Shown here in pieces: positions 17,171 through 24,982 of a stretch of DNA of 64,000 bases. Made by a program: the position numbers and the translations under genes. A model generated the notes under the pieces. The model searched no databases. It worked only from the letters and a program-made list of their open reading frames with translations, and was not told the DNA's origin. The number at the start of each line of letters is the position of its first letter. Position 1 is the stretch's first letter. Origin of the DNA: CALKHT01 sp964511575 (GTDB lineage: Bacteria; Planctomycetota; Phycisphaerae; Phycisphaerales; Phycisphaeraceae); contig CAZEFM010000005.1 in assembly GCA_964511575.1 (NCBI GenBank), positions 1 through 64,000 on the forward strand, given 5' to 3'.

Positions 17171-17374
17171 TCAGATGGATCGTCGGAAGTCGCTCAGCCA
17201 TCGCCGAACATCTGTTTCAACGTTCTCATGGTCTAACGTATCCCCTCGCTCGATCTGTTGCAGCGCGTGTTCGATTCTTCGGCGAACGGCGACATGATAC
17301 CGGATGCGATCCAGCGTGACATTATCAGGGAGGCGCGCTATCATCGCCAGAATCTGTTGTTTTGGGCTACTCAT
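17171..17374 (-). CDS. Small antitoxin-like protein (RelB/ParD-type)
   Basis: A 67-residue protein: QILAMIARLPDNVTLDRIRYHV, then VRRRIEHALQQIERGDTLDHENVETDVRRWL. The pattern LPxxVTLDxIxYHxxVRxxIExxLxxIExGxxxxHExV is typical of small antitoxins that partner ParE/RelE toxins, with the predicted DNA-binding helix first and the toxin-binding tail last. No ParE/RelE toxin follows; the next gene is the FRG protein, 21 bases on. ATG 17374 has a GAGG six bases upstream; another ATG four codons earlier lacks one. It begins 17 bases after the ispG stop on the same strand. Confidence 0.7.
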   Translation of the reverse strand: MSSPKQQILAMIARLPDNVTLDRIRYHVAVRRRIEHALQQIERGDTLDHENVETDVRRWLSDFRRSI

Positions 17375-17391
17375 GGAGAGCCTCATGGATA

Positions 17392-18651
17392 TCACTTGCT
17401 GATCGTCAGCGGGGTGATCTTTTCGACCTGGCCGGCGGCGATTTTGTCGAAGCCGCTGCCGAGTTTGCCGATGGGGTCGGGGGGGAGGATTTCGACGACT
17501 TTTTCGCCGAGTTTCGCTTCGCCGCGTTTGACCCGCTCCTGGAACTTCTTGCACTCGGCGAGCAGGGCGTCGAGGATCTCCTCTTCGGGCACGTTGGCGA
17601 CCTTCTGTCCCTGCACGTAGATGATGCCGCGGCGGTCGCCGGCGAAGATCGCCACGTCCGCGCCTTCGGCTTCGCCCGGGCCGTTCACGATGCACCCCAT
17701 GACCGCGACCTTGATGGGCAGCTCGATTTCCTCGCGCAGCTTCTGCCGCACCTGCTGGGTCAGCGTGAAGAGGTCGACCTGAATGCGGCCGCAGGTCGGG
17801 CAGGCGATCAGCTCCGCGCCGACGCGGGCTCGCAGCCCGAGGCAATAGAGCATTTCCAGCGCATCCTCGACCTCGTACACCGGGTCGTTGGCGTAGCTGA
17901 TGCGCACGGTGTCGCCGATGCCCGAGGCGAGCAGATGGCCCAGCGGCACCACGCTGCGGATCGTGCCGGTTTCCTTCGGCCCGGCGTGGGTGACGCCCAG
18001 GTGCAGCGGGTAATCGAACCGCTTGGAGATTTCGGTGTACGCATCGATGACCAGCGTCGGGTCGATCGACTTGGCGCTGATGACGATGTCGTGGAAGTCG
18101 CGTTCGTGAAAGATCTCCAGGTATTCCTCGAGCTTGGAGATCATGATGGCGAGCATGTGGCCGTGCTTGTGCTCGCTGAACACGCCGCCGAGTTCCTTCA
18201 TGCGTTTCTGCTTGTCCTTGCGTTCAACGATGGAGCCTTCGTTGACGCCGACGCGGATGGGGATGGCGCGTTCCTTGCACGCGTCGATGACCTTGAGCAC
18301 CTGTTGGCGGTCGGAGATGTTGCCGGGGTTGAGGCGGATCTTGTGGACGCCGGCCTCGATCGCTTCCAGGGCACGCTGGAAGTGAAAGTGGACATCCGCG
18401 ACGATGGGCACCTTCACCTGCGGGAGGATGTGGCGCAGGGCTTCGGTGTCCTTGCGTTCGGGGACGGCGACGCGCACGAGGTCCGCACCGGCGGCGGCGA
18501 GCTTGTTGATCTCGGCGACACAGGTGTCCACATCGTACGTGTAGCCGGCCGTCATCGTCTGCACCGCGACGGGGGCGTCCCCGCCGATGCGAACGATGCC
18601 GTGCTGCTGGTCACCGACTGTTACCTGGCGTGTTTTTCGTCGTGCGATCAT
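17392..18651 (-). CDS. ispG: 4-hydroxy-3-methylbut-2-enyl diphosphate synthase
   Basis: Iron-sulfur enzyme of the MEP isoprenoid pathway, converting MEcPP to HMBPP. A TIM-barrel N-terminal part (VGGDAPVAVQTM-like IGGDAPVAVQTMT, VPIVADVHFHFQRALEA, KIRLNPGNI, IRVGVNEGS) is followed by the [4Fe-4S] domain with CPTCGR and VMGCIVNGPGEAEGADV, giving three Cys and one Glu ligand. About 419 residues, slightly longer than the E. coli enzyme because of a C-terminal extension after VANVPEEEILDALL. It ends just before the antitoxin-like gene, which is on the same strand but of different base composition. Confidence 0.96.
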   Translation of the reverse strand: MIARRKTRQVTVGDQQHGIVRIGGDAPVAVQTMTAGYTYDVDTCVAEINKLAAAGADLVRVAVPERKDTEALRHILPQVKVPIVADVHFHFQRALEAIEAGVHKIRLNPGNISDRQQVLKVIDACKERAIPIRVGVNEGSIVERKDKQKRMKELGGVFSEHKHGHMLAIMISKLEEYLEIFHERDFHDIVISAKSIDPTLVIDAYTEISKRFDYPLHLGVTHAGPKETGTIRSVVPLGHLLASGIGDTVRISYANDPVYEVEDALEMLYCLGLRARVGAELIACPTCGRIQVDLFTLTQQVRQKLREEIELPIKVAVMGCIVNGPGEAEGADVAIFAGDRRGIIYVQGQKVANVPEEEILDALLAECKKFQERVKRGEAKLGEKVVEILPPDPIGKLGSGFDKIAAGQVEKITPLTISK

Positions 18652-18809
18652 TGCGTCAACTGCTTCACTATCAAGGCGTTCACCAAGGCGTGCCGTGCAG
18701 CGCCCAGCGGCGCACCAACCGGCTGCAAACCCGTAGTATAGCGTGCCGGCCGCCGGGGCCGCAGCGGTGAGGGTTGCGGAGGGGTTGGGGGTTCGTGTTC
18801 TATATGGTA

Positions 18810-18830
18810 CACGCCCGCTGAAGGGGCGTG
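18810..18830 (+). other. Hairpin just before the flavoenzyme start
   Basis: CACGCCC (18810-18816) and GGGCGTG (18824-18830) form a perfect 7-bp stem five bases before the GGGAGG ribosome-binding site. It could affect translation of the downstream gene or end transcription from the divergent side; no T-run follows. Confidence 0.35.
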
Positions 18831-18845
18831 CCGAGGGAGGTGGTT

Positions 18846-20006
18846 GTGGCGCATGCGACGTTTGACGTGATTGTGGTGGGCGCGGGGACGATGGGGGCGG
18901 CGACGTGCTATGAGCTGGCGCGGCGGGGCGTGCGGGTGCTGGGGCTTGAACGCTTCGACATTCCCCACAGCCGCGGGGCGCATCACGGGTTCTCCCGCCT
19001 GATCCGGCTGGCGTATTTTGAGCACCCCGATTACGTCACGCTGCTGGCCCGCGCGTACGACAACTGGGAACGGCTGGAACGCGACACGGGCGAACAGACG
19101 CTGTTCCTCACGGGCGGGCTTTACCTCGGCCGGGAGGACAGCGAACTGGTGGCCGGCTCGTTGCGGGCGGCACGTGCGTATGACCTGCCGCACGAAATGC
19201 TCGACCATGCCGCGGTGCGTCAGCGGTTTGGGCAGTTCCATGTGCCGGCCGACATGGTTGGCTTCTTCGAGATGAAGGCGGGATTCGTCTCGCCAGCCCG
19301 GGCGATGCGCGGTTACGTCGACCAGGCGCTGCGGCACGGCGCGGAACTGCACGGCCACGAGCCCGTCATCGACTGGGATGCCAAGCCTTCGCGTGTGACG
19401 GTGCGAACCCATCGCGGCACGTATGAAGCGGGCCACGTGGTGTTTTGCGGCGGGGCGTGGACGGACCAGCTCGTACGTGATCTGGGCGTGCCGCTGACCG
19501 TGACGCGTCAGGTGCTGGGTTGGGTGTGGCCGCGTCAGCCCGATGCGTTCGCGCTGGGGCGGTTTCCGGTGTGGGCGCTGGATGCGAATCCAGCCGGGGC
19601 GTTCCGCGGCATTCACTACGGCTTTCCAATGGTGAAACAGGAGCCGGGACTGAAGATCGCGCTGCACTATCCAGCCGAAACGACGGATCCGGATGCGGTG
19701 CGGCGGGATGTGCAGCCGGGCGATGAGGCGACGTTCCGCCCGATGTTGGCATCGCTCCTGCCCGAAGGTGATGGGCCGTTGCTGGCGGTGCGCACGTGCC
19801 TCTACACCAACAGCCCCGACGGGCACTTCATCATCGATCGGCACCCGGCTTACGGCAACGTCACCGTGGCATGCGGGTTCAGCGGGCACGGCTTCAAGTT
19901 TGCCAGCGTGGTGGGTGAGGTGCTGGCGGACCTCGCGGCCGATGGTGCGACGACGCTGCCGATCGGGTTTCTCGGGTTGGATCGGTTCGGCGGCGCGGGC
20001 GCGTGA
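18846..20006 (+). CDS. FAD-dependent sarcosine oxidase / N-methyl amino acid oxidase-like protein
   Basis: A 386-residue DAO-family flavoenzyme of the monomeric sarcosine oxidase / SolA group. The dinucleotide fold is FDVIVVGAGTMGAATCYELA at the N-terminus, then HSRGAHHGFSRLIRLAYFEH. Cys318 in VRTCLYTNSPDGHFIID matches the Cys that binds FAD covalently in this group, and GFSGHGFKFASVVGEVLADL closes the FAD site. Such enzymes oxidise N-methyl amino acids such as sarcosine to glycine, formaldehyde and peroxide. GTG 18846 is chosen because GGGAGG (18835-18840) lies five bases upstream; a GTG at 18828 is weaker. It is convergent with the glycolate cluster, 10 bases from its last gene. Confidence 0.88.
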   Translation: MAHATFDVIVVGAGTMGAATCYELARRGVRVLGLERFDIPHSRGAHHGFSRLIRLAYFEHPDYVTLLARAYDNWERLERDTGEQTLFLTGGLYLGREDSELVAGSLRAARAYDLPHEMLDHAAVRQRFGQFHVPADMVGFFEMKAGFVSPARAMRGYVDQALRHGAELHGHEPVIDWDAKPSRVTVRTHRGTYEAGHVVFCGGAWTDQLVRDLGVPLTVTRQVLGWVWPRQPDAFALGRFPVWALDANPAGAFRGIHYGFPMVKQEPGLKIALHYPAETTDPDAVRRDVQPGDEATFRPMLASLLPEGDGPLLAVRTCLYTNSPDGHFIIDRHPAYGNVTVACGFSGHGFKFASVVGEVLADLAADGATTLPIGFLGLDRFGGAGA

Positions 20007-20016
20007 ATGCGGCGCG

Positions 20017-20766
20017 TCAATGCGGTTCACCGCGAACGCGATCGAGCAGCGGCGGCAGTTCGATGAGCCGGTCGATGCGCGGGGTGTTGTCGTTGGGCAG
20101 GCGATGGTGGCGGATGTGCATCGGGCGTTTCCAAATGGGCAGCAGGCCGGCCCGTCGAGCGCCGAAGATGTCCGCGTGGAGGTTGTCGCCGATGAACACC
20201 GCCTGCGGCGCGGCAACGCCGATGCGATCGAGCGCGGCATGAAAGATGCGACGATCCGGCTTGCGGTAACGCACATCGCAACTGTAAATCCGGTGCGGGA
20301 AGTATTGCAGCAGGTCCAGTTGCTCCAGGTGCGCATCGAGCACATGGCCCGGCACGAACGTGTTGCTGACCAGGCCGAGTTGGTAACCCTGATCGCGCAG
20401 TTGGCGCAGCACCTGCCGTGTGCCCGGTTCGATGGTGGCGATCTCCGCCAGCGGGCTGTACCAGGCGTGCATCAACTGACGATAGAACGCGGCGTTGCCC
20501 TGCAGCCAGAGCTTGCGGCAGGCACGGCGGATCGATCGCTCCGCGTTCATCTCGCGACGCAGCAGCATCTGCTTGAAAAACCCCCAGTACATCGCGAACC
20601 ACTGGTGCAGGTAGTACCGGCGGAAATCGGGCATGCGCTGCTGCCTTGCCGCCCACATGCGGTAGGTGCGCTGGGCCGCACGACGGAAGAGCGCGGCACG
20701 GTCGATCGGGCCGAACTGAATCACCGTGTCGCCAAGATCAAACAGGATGGCACGCAGCGCGGACAT
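20017..20766 (-). CDS. HAD-superfamily hydrolase at the end of the glycolate cluster
   Basis: A 249-residue HAD hydrolase: motif I ILFDLGDTVIQFGP, motif II LGLVSNTFVPG, motif III YRKPDRRIFHAAL, motif IV AVFIGDNLHADIFGARRAG, with a helical cap rich in Arg and aromatic residues between motifs I and II. It is the last gene of the glcD-glcE-glcF series, 48 bases after glcF. Position suggests phosphoglycolate phosphatase, which would supply glycolate to the oxidase, but the sequence is not close to classical Gph, so this is inference. ATG 20766 puts motif I near residue 10 as usual; TTG 20805 and ATG 20796 are alternatives. Confidence 0.82.
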   Translation of the reverse strand: MSALRAILFDLGDTVIQFGPIDRAALFRRAAQRTYRMWAARQQRMPDFRRYYLHQWFAMYWGFFKQMLLRREMNAERSIRRACRKLWLQGNAAFYRQLMHAWYSPLAEIATIEPGTRQVLRQLRDQGYQLGLVSNTFVPGHVLDAHLEQLDLLQYFPHRIYSCDVRYRKPDRRIFHAALDRIGVAAPQAVFIGDNLHADIFGARRAGLLPIWKRPMHIRHHRLPNDNTPRIDRLIELPPLLDRVRGEPH

Positions 20767-20814
20767 GCGAATCGGTTGCGTCAATTGACTCGGCATCAGG
20801 TTCAACGGAATGCG

Positions 20815-22179
20815 TCACGCATACGCTTCGTACAGCACCGTCACCGGATGAACCACACGTAATGGTATGCCCAGTCGGTCAGCTTCGGATTGAATCTGCA
20901 TGGCGCAGCCGACGTTGCCGGTGACACACATCGATGCGCCGGTCGCCTGAATGTGGCGCAACTTGCGTTCGGCGAGTTGCCGTGCCATCTGCGGCTCGGC
21001 GAGGTTGTACGTTCCCGCAGCGCCGCAGCACATGTCCGACTCGGGCAGAGGGATCAGCTTCAAGCCCGGCACCGCCTCGAGCAATTGACGCGGTGGGGCG
21101 GTCACCTTCTGAGCATGGGCAAGATGGCACGCATCGTGGTAGGTAACCGTCCTATCCAGCGATCGCGTCGGGGGTTTGAGGCGAAGTTCGACCAGCAGTT
21201 CGCTGATGTCGCGGTTGATGCGAACGAACGCTTCGGCCTGCTGGGCATAGTTGGCATCGTCGCGCAGCAGGTGGGCGTAATCCTTGAGCATCGCGCCACA
21301 GCCAGCCGCGTTGTTGACGACGTAATCCACGTTGGCGGCGGTGAACGCATCGATGTTCGCTTTGGCGAAGTGCATCGCTTCATCGATGTGGCCGCCGTGG
21401 TGGTGCAGCGCGCCGCAGCATCGCTGATCGTGCGGCACGACGACATCGCACCCGGCAAGCTGCAACAGGCGGATCGTCTGGCGGTTGACATCCTGAAACA
21501 GCACGCTGCCGACACACCCGGCCAGCAGTCCGACCACCGCGCGCGGCTTTCCATCCACCAGAGCATCGCGATCGGCGGGATACCGCTGCGCCAGACGCGT
21601 TTCCCACAACGGCCCGTGCGACGGCAGCATCTGCTGCATCTTCGCAAGCTGCAGCGGCAGAAGTCTGCCCGTGGCGGCGACGAGCGGCTTCCACAACCCC
21701 AGCTTCTGCAGCAATCGCGGCACGAGCATGGCCAGTTTCAAACGCGTGGGATAGGGAAACACGCGATAAAACATGGTGTGAATGAACCGATCAAGCAGCG
21801 ACGGTTTCTTCAGTACGTTCAGCTTCGCGCGCGTTTCCTCGATGAGTTCGTGATACACCACGCCGGAGGGGCAGGCGGTTTCACACGCGCGGCAGTCCAG
21901 GCACAAATCCAAATGACGCACGACCGCATCGGTGGGGTCGATGACACCGTCGGCGAGCCCCTTCATGAGGAAGATGCGGCCGCGGGGCGAGTCGGCTTCC
22001 AGACCGTTCTCCGTGTAGGTCGGGCAGGCGGGCAGGCACAGGCCGCAATGCACGCAATCGAGCGCCCGGGAATAGGTGCGCTTGTCGAGCGACAGCACGG
22101 GCAGCGTCGTGCTGTCCCGGGGCGGCGGCGAGCCGAGGCCAGACACCTTGCGCGGAGTTGGAGAAGCGTTCGCGTTCAT
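20815..22179 (-). CDS. glcF: Glycolate oxidase, iron-sulfur subunit
   Basis: Electron-transfer subunit of membrane-associated glycolate dehydrogenase. Two 4Fe-4S motifs are near the N-terminus, CVHCGLCLPACPTY and CLDCRACETACPSG. Two CCG-type domains follow (RCCGALHHHGGH, NNAAGCGAMLKDY, YHDACHLAHAQ, DMCCGAAGTYNL). The 454-residue length is usual for GlcF. ATG 22179 overlaps the glcE stop (ATGA), so the subunits are co-translated. A longer upstream frame is rejected because it would extend into glcE. Confidence 0.95.
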   Translation of the reverse strand: MNANASPTPRKVSGLGSPPPRDSTTLPVLSLDKRTYSRALDCVHCGLCLPACPTYTENGLEADSPRGRIFLMKGLADGVIDPTDAVVRHLDLCLDCRACETACPSGVVYHELIEETRAKLNVLKKPSLLDRFIHTMFYRVFPYPTRLKLAMLVPRLLQKLGLWKPLVAATGRLLPLQLAKMQQMLPSHGPLWETRLAQRYPADRDALVDGKPRAVVGLLAGCVGSVLFQDVNRQTIRLLQLAGCDVVVPHDQRCCGALHHHGGHIDEAMHFAKANIDAFTAANVDYVVNNAAGCGAMLKDYAHLLRDDANYAQQAEAFVRINRDISELLVELRLKPPTRSLDRTVTYHDACHLAHAQKVTAPPRQLLEAVPGLKLIPLPESDMCCGAAGTYNLAEPQMARQLAERKLRHIQATGASMCVTGNVGCAMQIQSEADRLGIPLRVVHPVTVLYEAYA

Positions 22180-23384
22180 GGGCGGTTCAGTTCGTCGGGT
22201 GTGGCGTTGCCTCGGAGAAACCGGCCGGGGTTGAAAACGTTGTGCGGGTCCATCGTCGTCTTGAGGCGGCACAGCAGCGGATACTCACTGGGCAGCGGCG
22301 CGAAGGGTGCGATGCGTGCATCGTTGTCAGGCCGGTTGTACCAGACGCGGAAGCCGCGATGCTCTTCGATGATGCGGGCAAGCTGTTGATCGAGCGCGAG
22401 GGCGTGTTCGGCATCACCCTCACCGCCGATGAAGATGCACCCGTGCACCGGAAGCGCATCGATGCGCCATCCGCTGTCGCGGAGCGCTTCGCACGCTGCG
22501 CCGGTGGCGGCGGGGGGCGTCACCAGCTTGACCAATACCGATGCGAGCCGTCGCCAACGGCGTTCAGCCGTCCGCCGCGCCTCATCTTCCGCAAGCGTGC
22601 CGGTCAGCACGTTGCTCACTTTCGCGTGCGAACCGGCGAGGCGTTCCATGTGCTGCACCAACACCGCCTGCTGTGCGGCACATCCATCGGGCGTGTTGAA
22701 GTAACGGAACCGCGCCAGCCAGCGGTTGCCCTCTCGGTGGATCGACAATCCGGCAGGAGTCGCATCGGTGAGCAGCAGATCGGTGATGTGACGGCTGAGC
22801 GTGTCGGGTTCATCGAGTGTGACCTCGACGGTGCGCGCTTCCTCGGGAACGGCATACGTTCGCAGCGTCGCTTCGTACACGATGCCCAATTCGCCGAGAC
22901 TGCCCACCATCAGTCGCGTCACATCGTAGCCGGCAACGTTCTTGACGGTGCGGCCGCCCACATGGATATCGCGTCCCACGCCATCGATGTAGCGCAATCC
23001 CAACAACAGGTCACGCACCGAACCGTATCCCGCACGCAATGGACCATACACCTCGTGCAGAATCACCTCGCCGACGGTCAGGTCGCTGTCGGCATCGAGT
23101 GGCAGGAACTGATTGGCGGCATGCAGCGCGGCGGCAATGTCACCGACCGTCGCCCCGGCGGCGAGACGCACGGCCAGATCGCGCGTGTAGTGCTCGATGA
23201 TGCCATGACTGCCGGGCGTGACGGGTAGCGACAGCGGCTCATGCGATTGAGGCGGCGCGTGACCCAATCCCCGATGCGCAACGCCGTAATCCACCAGCGG
23301 TACACCCCGGGCGATCGCATCGCGCACGCGCTGCGCCAGCGCTTGGGGATCCGTGGTGTGACATGTTTCGGTGGGGGAGGGCAT
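22176..23384 (-). CDS. glcE: Glycolate oxidase, FAD-binding subunit GlcE
   Basis: A 402-residue FAD-binding type 4 (PCMH-fold) protein, the small flavin subunit of the GlcDEF complex. Recognised by IIEHYTRDLAVRLAAGATVGDIAAAL, GGRTVKNVAGYDVTRLMVGSLGELGIV and the C-terminal MDPHNVFNPGRF. GlcE is a reduced GlcD paralogue that needs GlcD and GlcF for activity. It starts 45 bases after glcD and overlaps glcF by four bases, so all three read as one operon. Confidence 0.93.
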   Translation of the reverse strand: MPSPTETCHTTDPQALAQRVRDAIARGVPLVDYGVAHRGLGHAPPQSHEPLSLPVTPGSHGIIEHYTRDLAVRLAAGATVGDIAAALHAANQFLPLDADSDLTVGEVILHEVYGPLRAGYGSVRDLLLGLRYIDGVGRDIHVGGRTVKNVAGYDVTRLMVGSLGELGIVYEATLRTYAVPEEARTVEVTLDEPDTLSRHITDLLLTDATPAGLSIHREGNRWLARFRYFNTPDGCAAQQAVLVQHMERLAGSHAKVSNVLTGTLAEDEARRTAERRWRRLASVLVKLVTPPAATGAACEALRDSGWRIDALPVHGCIFIGGEGDAEHALALDQQLARIIEEHRGFRVWYNRPDNDARIAPFAPLPSEYPLLCRLKTTMDPHNVFNPGRFLRGNATPDELNRP

Positions 23385-23428
23385 GGGGTTCGTAGGGAAG
23401 AGGGCGCAGGGCCTTGGGTCTGGTTCTG

Positions 23429-24874
23429 TTACATGGCTCCGCCGGGGGAGTTTGGGGTTAACGGGGTGAGCAGTTCGATTTCGATGCGGTCGCTGGGAAT
23501 CAGCTTGCCATCGTTGAGTTGATGATCGGGGTCGAAGACTTCCTTGAGTCGGTTGAAGGTGTCCAGCGTATCGGGATTGAACATCTTTCGCATGAGCTTC
23601 AGTTTCTCGACGCCCACGCCGTGCTCGCCGGTGATCGTGCCGCCCACGCTGACGCAGTATTCGAGGATGGCGTAGCTGCAGCGCAGGGTGTTCTGCACCT
23701 GTTGCGGATCGTCCTCGTCGAACAGCATGATCGGGTGCACGTTGCCATCGCCGGCGTGAAAGACGTTGTGGATCGTCAGGTTGTGCTGACGTCCGATCTC
23801 GGCGATTTCACGCATGACCTGCGGCAGCATGGAGCGCGGCACGCACGCATCCTGGGTGCAGTAGCTGCGGCTGATTCGGCCGATCGCGCCGAACGTCTTT
23901 TTTCGGGCGCTCCACAGTTCCGCGCGCTGCTGTGGGTCGGAACATTGCTTCACTTCGGTCGCGCCGTTCTCGTGACACAGAAGCACGATGCGCGCCAGTT
24001 GTTCATCGAGCACCGCATCCACGCCATCGATCTCGATCAGGAGCATGGCCTGGGCTTCACGGGGAAATCCGAAGTGAAACGCATCTTCGACCACGCGGAT
24101 CATGCTGCCATCCATCATCTCCATGCTTGTGGGCACGATGCCGGTTGCGGTGATGTCGCTGACGGTGTTGCAGGCGTGTTCGACATCGTTGAAGACGGCA
24201 TACACGGTGCGGAAATGTTTCGGCGCGGGGACGAGTCGGCACCAGATGCGTGTGACGATGCCGAGCGTGCCTTCCGATCCGCACAGCAGTGCCCGCAGAT
24301 CGGGGCCGATGCCATCGTAAAGTCCTTCGTCGCGGATGCGCACGATTTCACCGTCGGGCAGCACGACTTCGAGGCCGAGGATGTGGTTGGTGGTGACGCC
24401 GTGCTTGAGCGTGTTGATGCCGCCGGCGTTGGTGGCGACGTTGCCGCCGATGGTGGCGGCGCGTTGGCTGGACGGATCGGGCGAGAAGCGCAAGCCCGTT
24501 CCGGCGAGCGCTTCGGTCAAGGCGAGATTGCGCACGCCGGGTTGCACGACAGCCACGCGGTTGGCGGGATCAATGGATTCGATGCGGTTCATGCGCGTGG
24601 TGACGATCATGACGCCTTCGCCGTAGGCAACCGCCGCGCCGGCGAGTCCGGTGCCGCTGCCGCGTGGAATCATGGGCAGGTTGTGTCGTCGGGCCGCCTG
24701 CACGCACTTGACGACGTGGTCGCGGGTGGTGGGAAACACCACGACGGTGGGCAGGCCGCGGGCGATGGGAAAGCCGTCGCATTCATAGACGAGCAGCTCG
24801 TCGCGATCGGCAAGAACGCCTTCTTCGCCAACGATTTCGCGCAGCTCATTCACGATCGCATGCGTCGACGTCAT
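23429..24874 (-). CDS. glcD: Glycolate oxidase, catalytic FAD subunit GlcD
   Basis: Oxidises glycolate (or D-lactate-like 2-hydroxy acids) to glyoxylate. 481 residues: PCMH FAD domain with IPRGSGTGLAGAAV and QRAATIGGNVATNAGG, and a C-terminal FAD-linked oxidase domain with VFHAGDGNVHP and GGTITGEHGVGVEKL, where His residues serve the active site. First gene of the minus-strand glc operon, divergent from the aminotransferase at 24983, which would consume its product. ATG 24874 begins MTSTHAIV; an open frame upstream has no similarity and crosses the promoter. Substrate assignment to glycolate rests on the glcE/glcF neighbours. Confidence 0.95.
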   Translation of the reverse strand: MTSTHAIVNELREIVGEEGVLADRDELLVYECDGFPIARGLPTVVVFPTTRDHVVKCVQAARRHNLPMIPRGSGTGLAGAAVAYGEGVMIVTTRMNRIESIDPANRVAVVQPGVRNLALTEALAGTGLRFSPDPSSQRAATIGGNVATNAGGINTLKHGVTTNHILGLEVVLPDGEIVRIRDEGLYDGIGPDLRALLCGSEGTLGIVTRIWCRLVPAPKHFRTVYAVFNDVEHACNTVSDITATGIVPTSMEMMDGSMIRVVEDAFHFGFPREAQAMLLIEIDGVDAVLDEQLARIVLLCHENGATEVKQCSDPQQRAELWSARKKTFGAIGRISRSYCTQDACVPRSMLPQVMREIAEIGRQHNLTIHNVFHAGDGNVHPIMLFDEDDPQQVQNTLRCSYAILEYCVSVGGTITGEHGVGVEKLKLMRKMFNPDTLDTFNRLKEVFDPDHQLNDGKLIPSDRIEIELLTPLTPNSPGGAM

Positions 24875-24982
24875 AGACCTGAATTGTATGCCGAAAGCGT
24901 GCGGTTTGCAGTTGTCGCGTGGACCTTTTGGCGGACCTTTTCGAGGCGTCGACAGGGCAGGGCAATCTGTTACATTGCGACC
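24875..24982. promoter_or_regulatory. Divergent glcD / aminotransferase promoter with a 9-bp direct repeat
   Basis: On the plus strand TCGACA (24949-24954) and TACATT (24971-24976), spaced 16 bases, fit a sigma70 promoter whose start would fall about at the ATG of the aminotransferase. Upstream, GGACCTTTT occurs at 24921-24929 and again at 24933-24941, 12 bases apart, a possible operator shared by both directions. This is inferred from pattern only. Confidence 0.4.
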
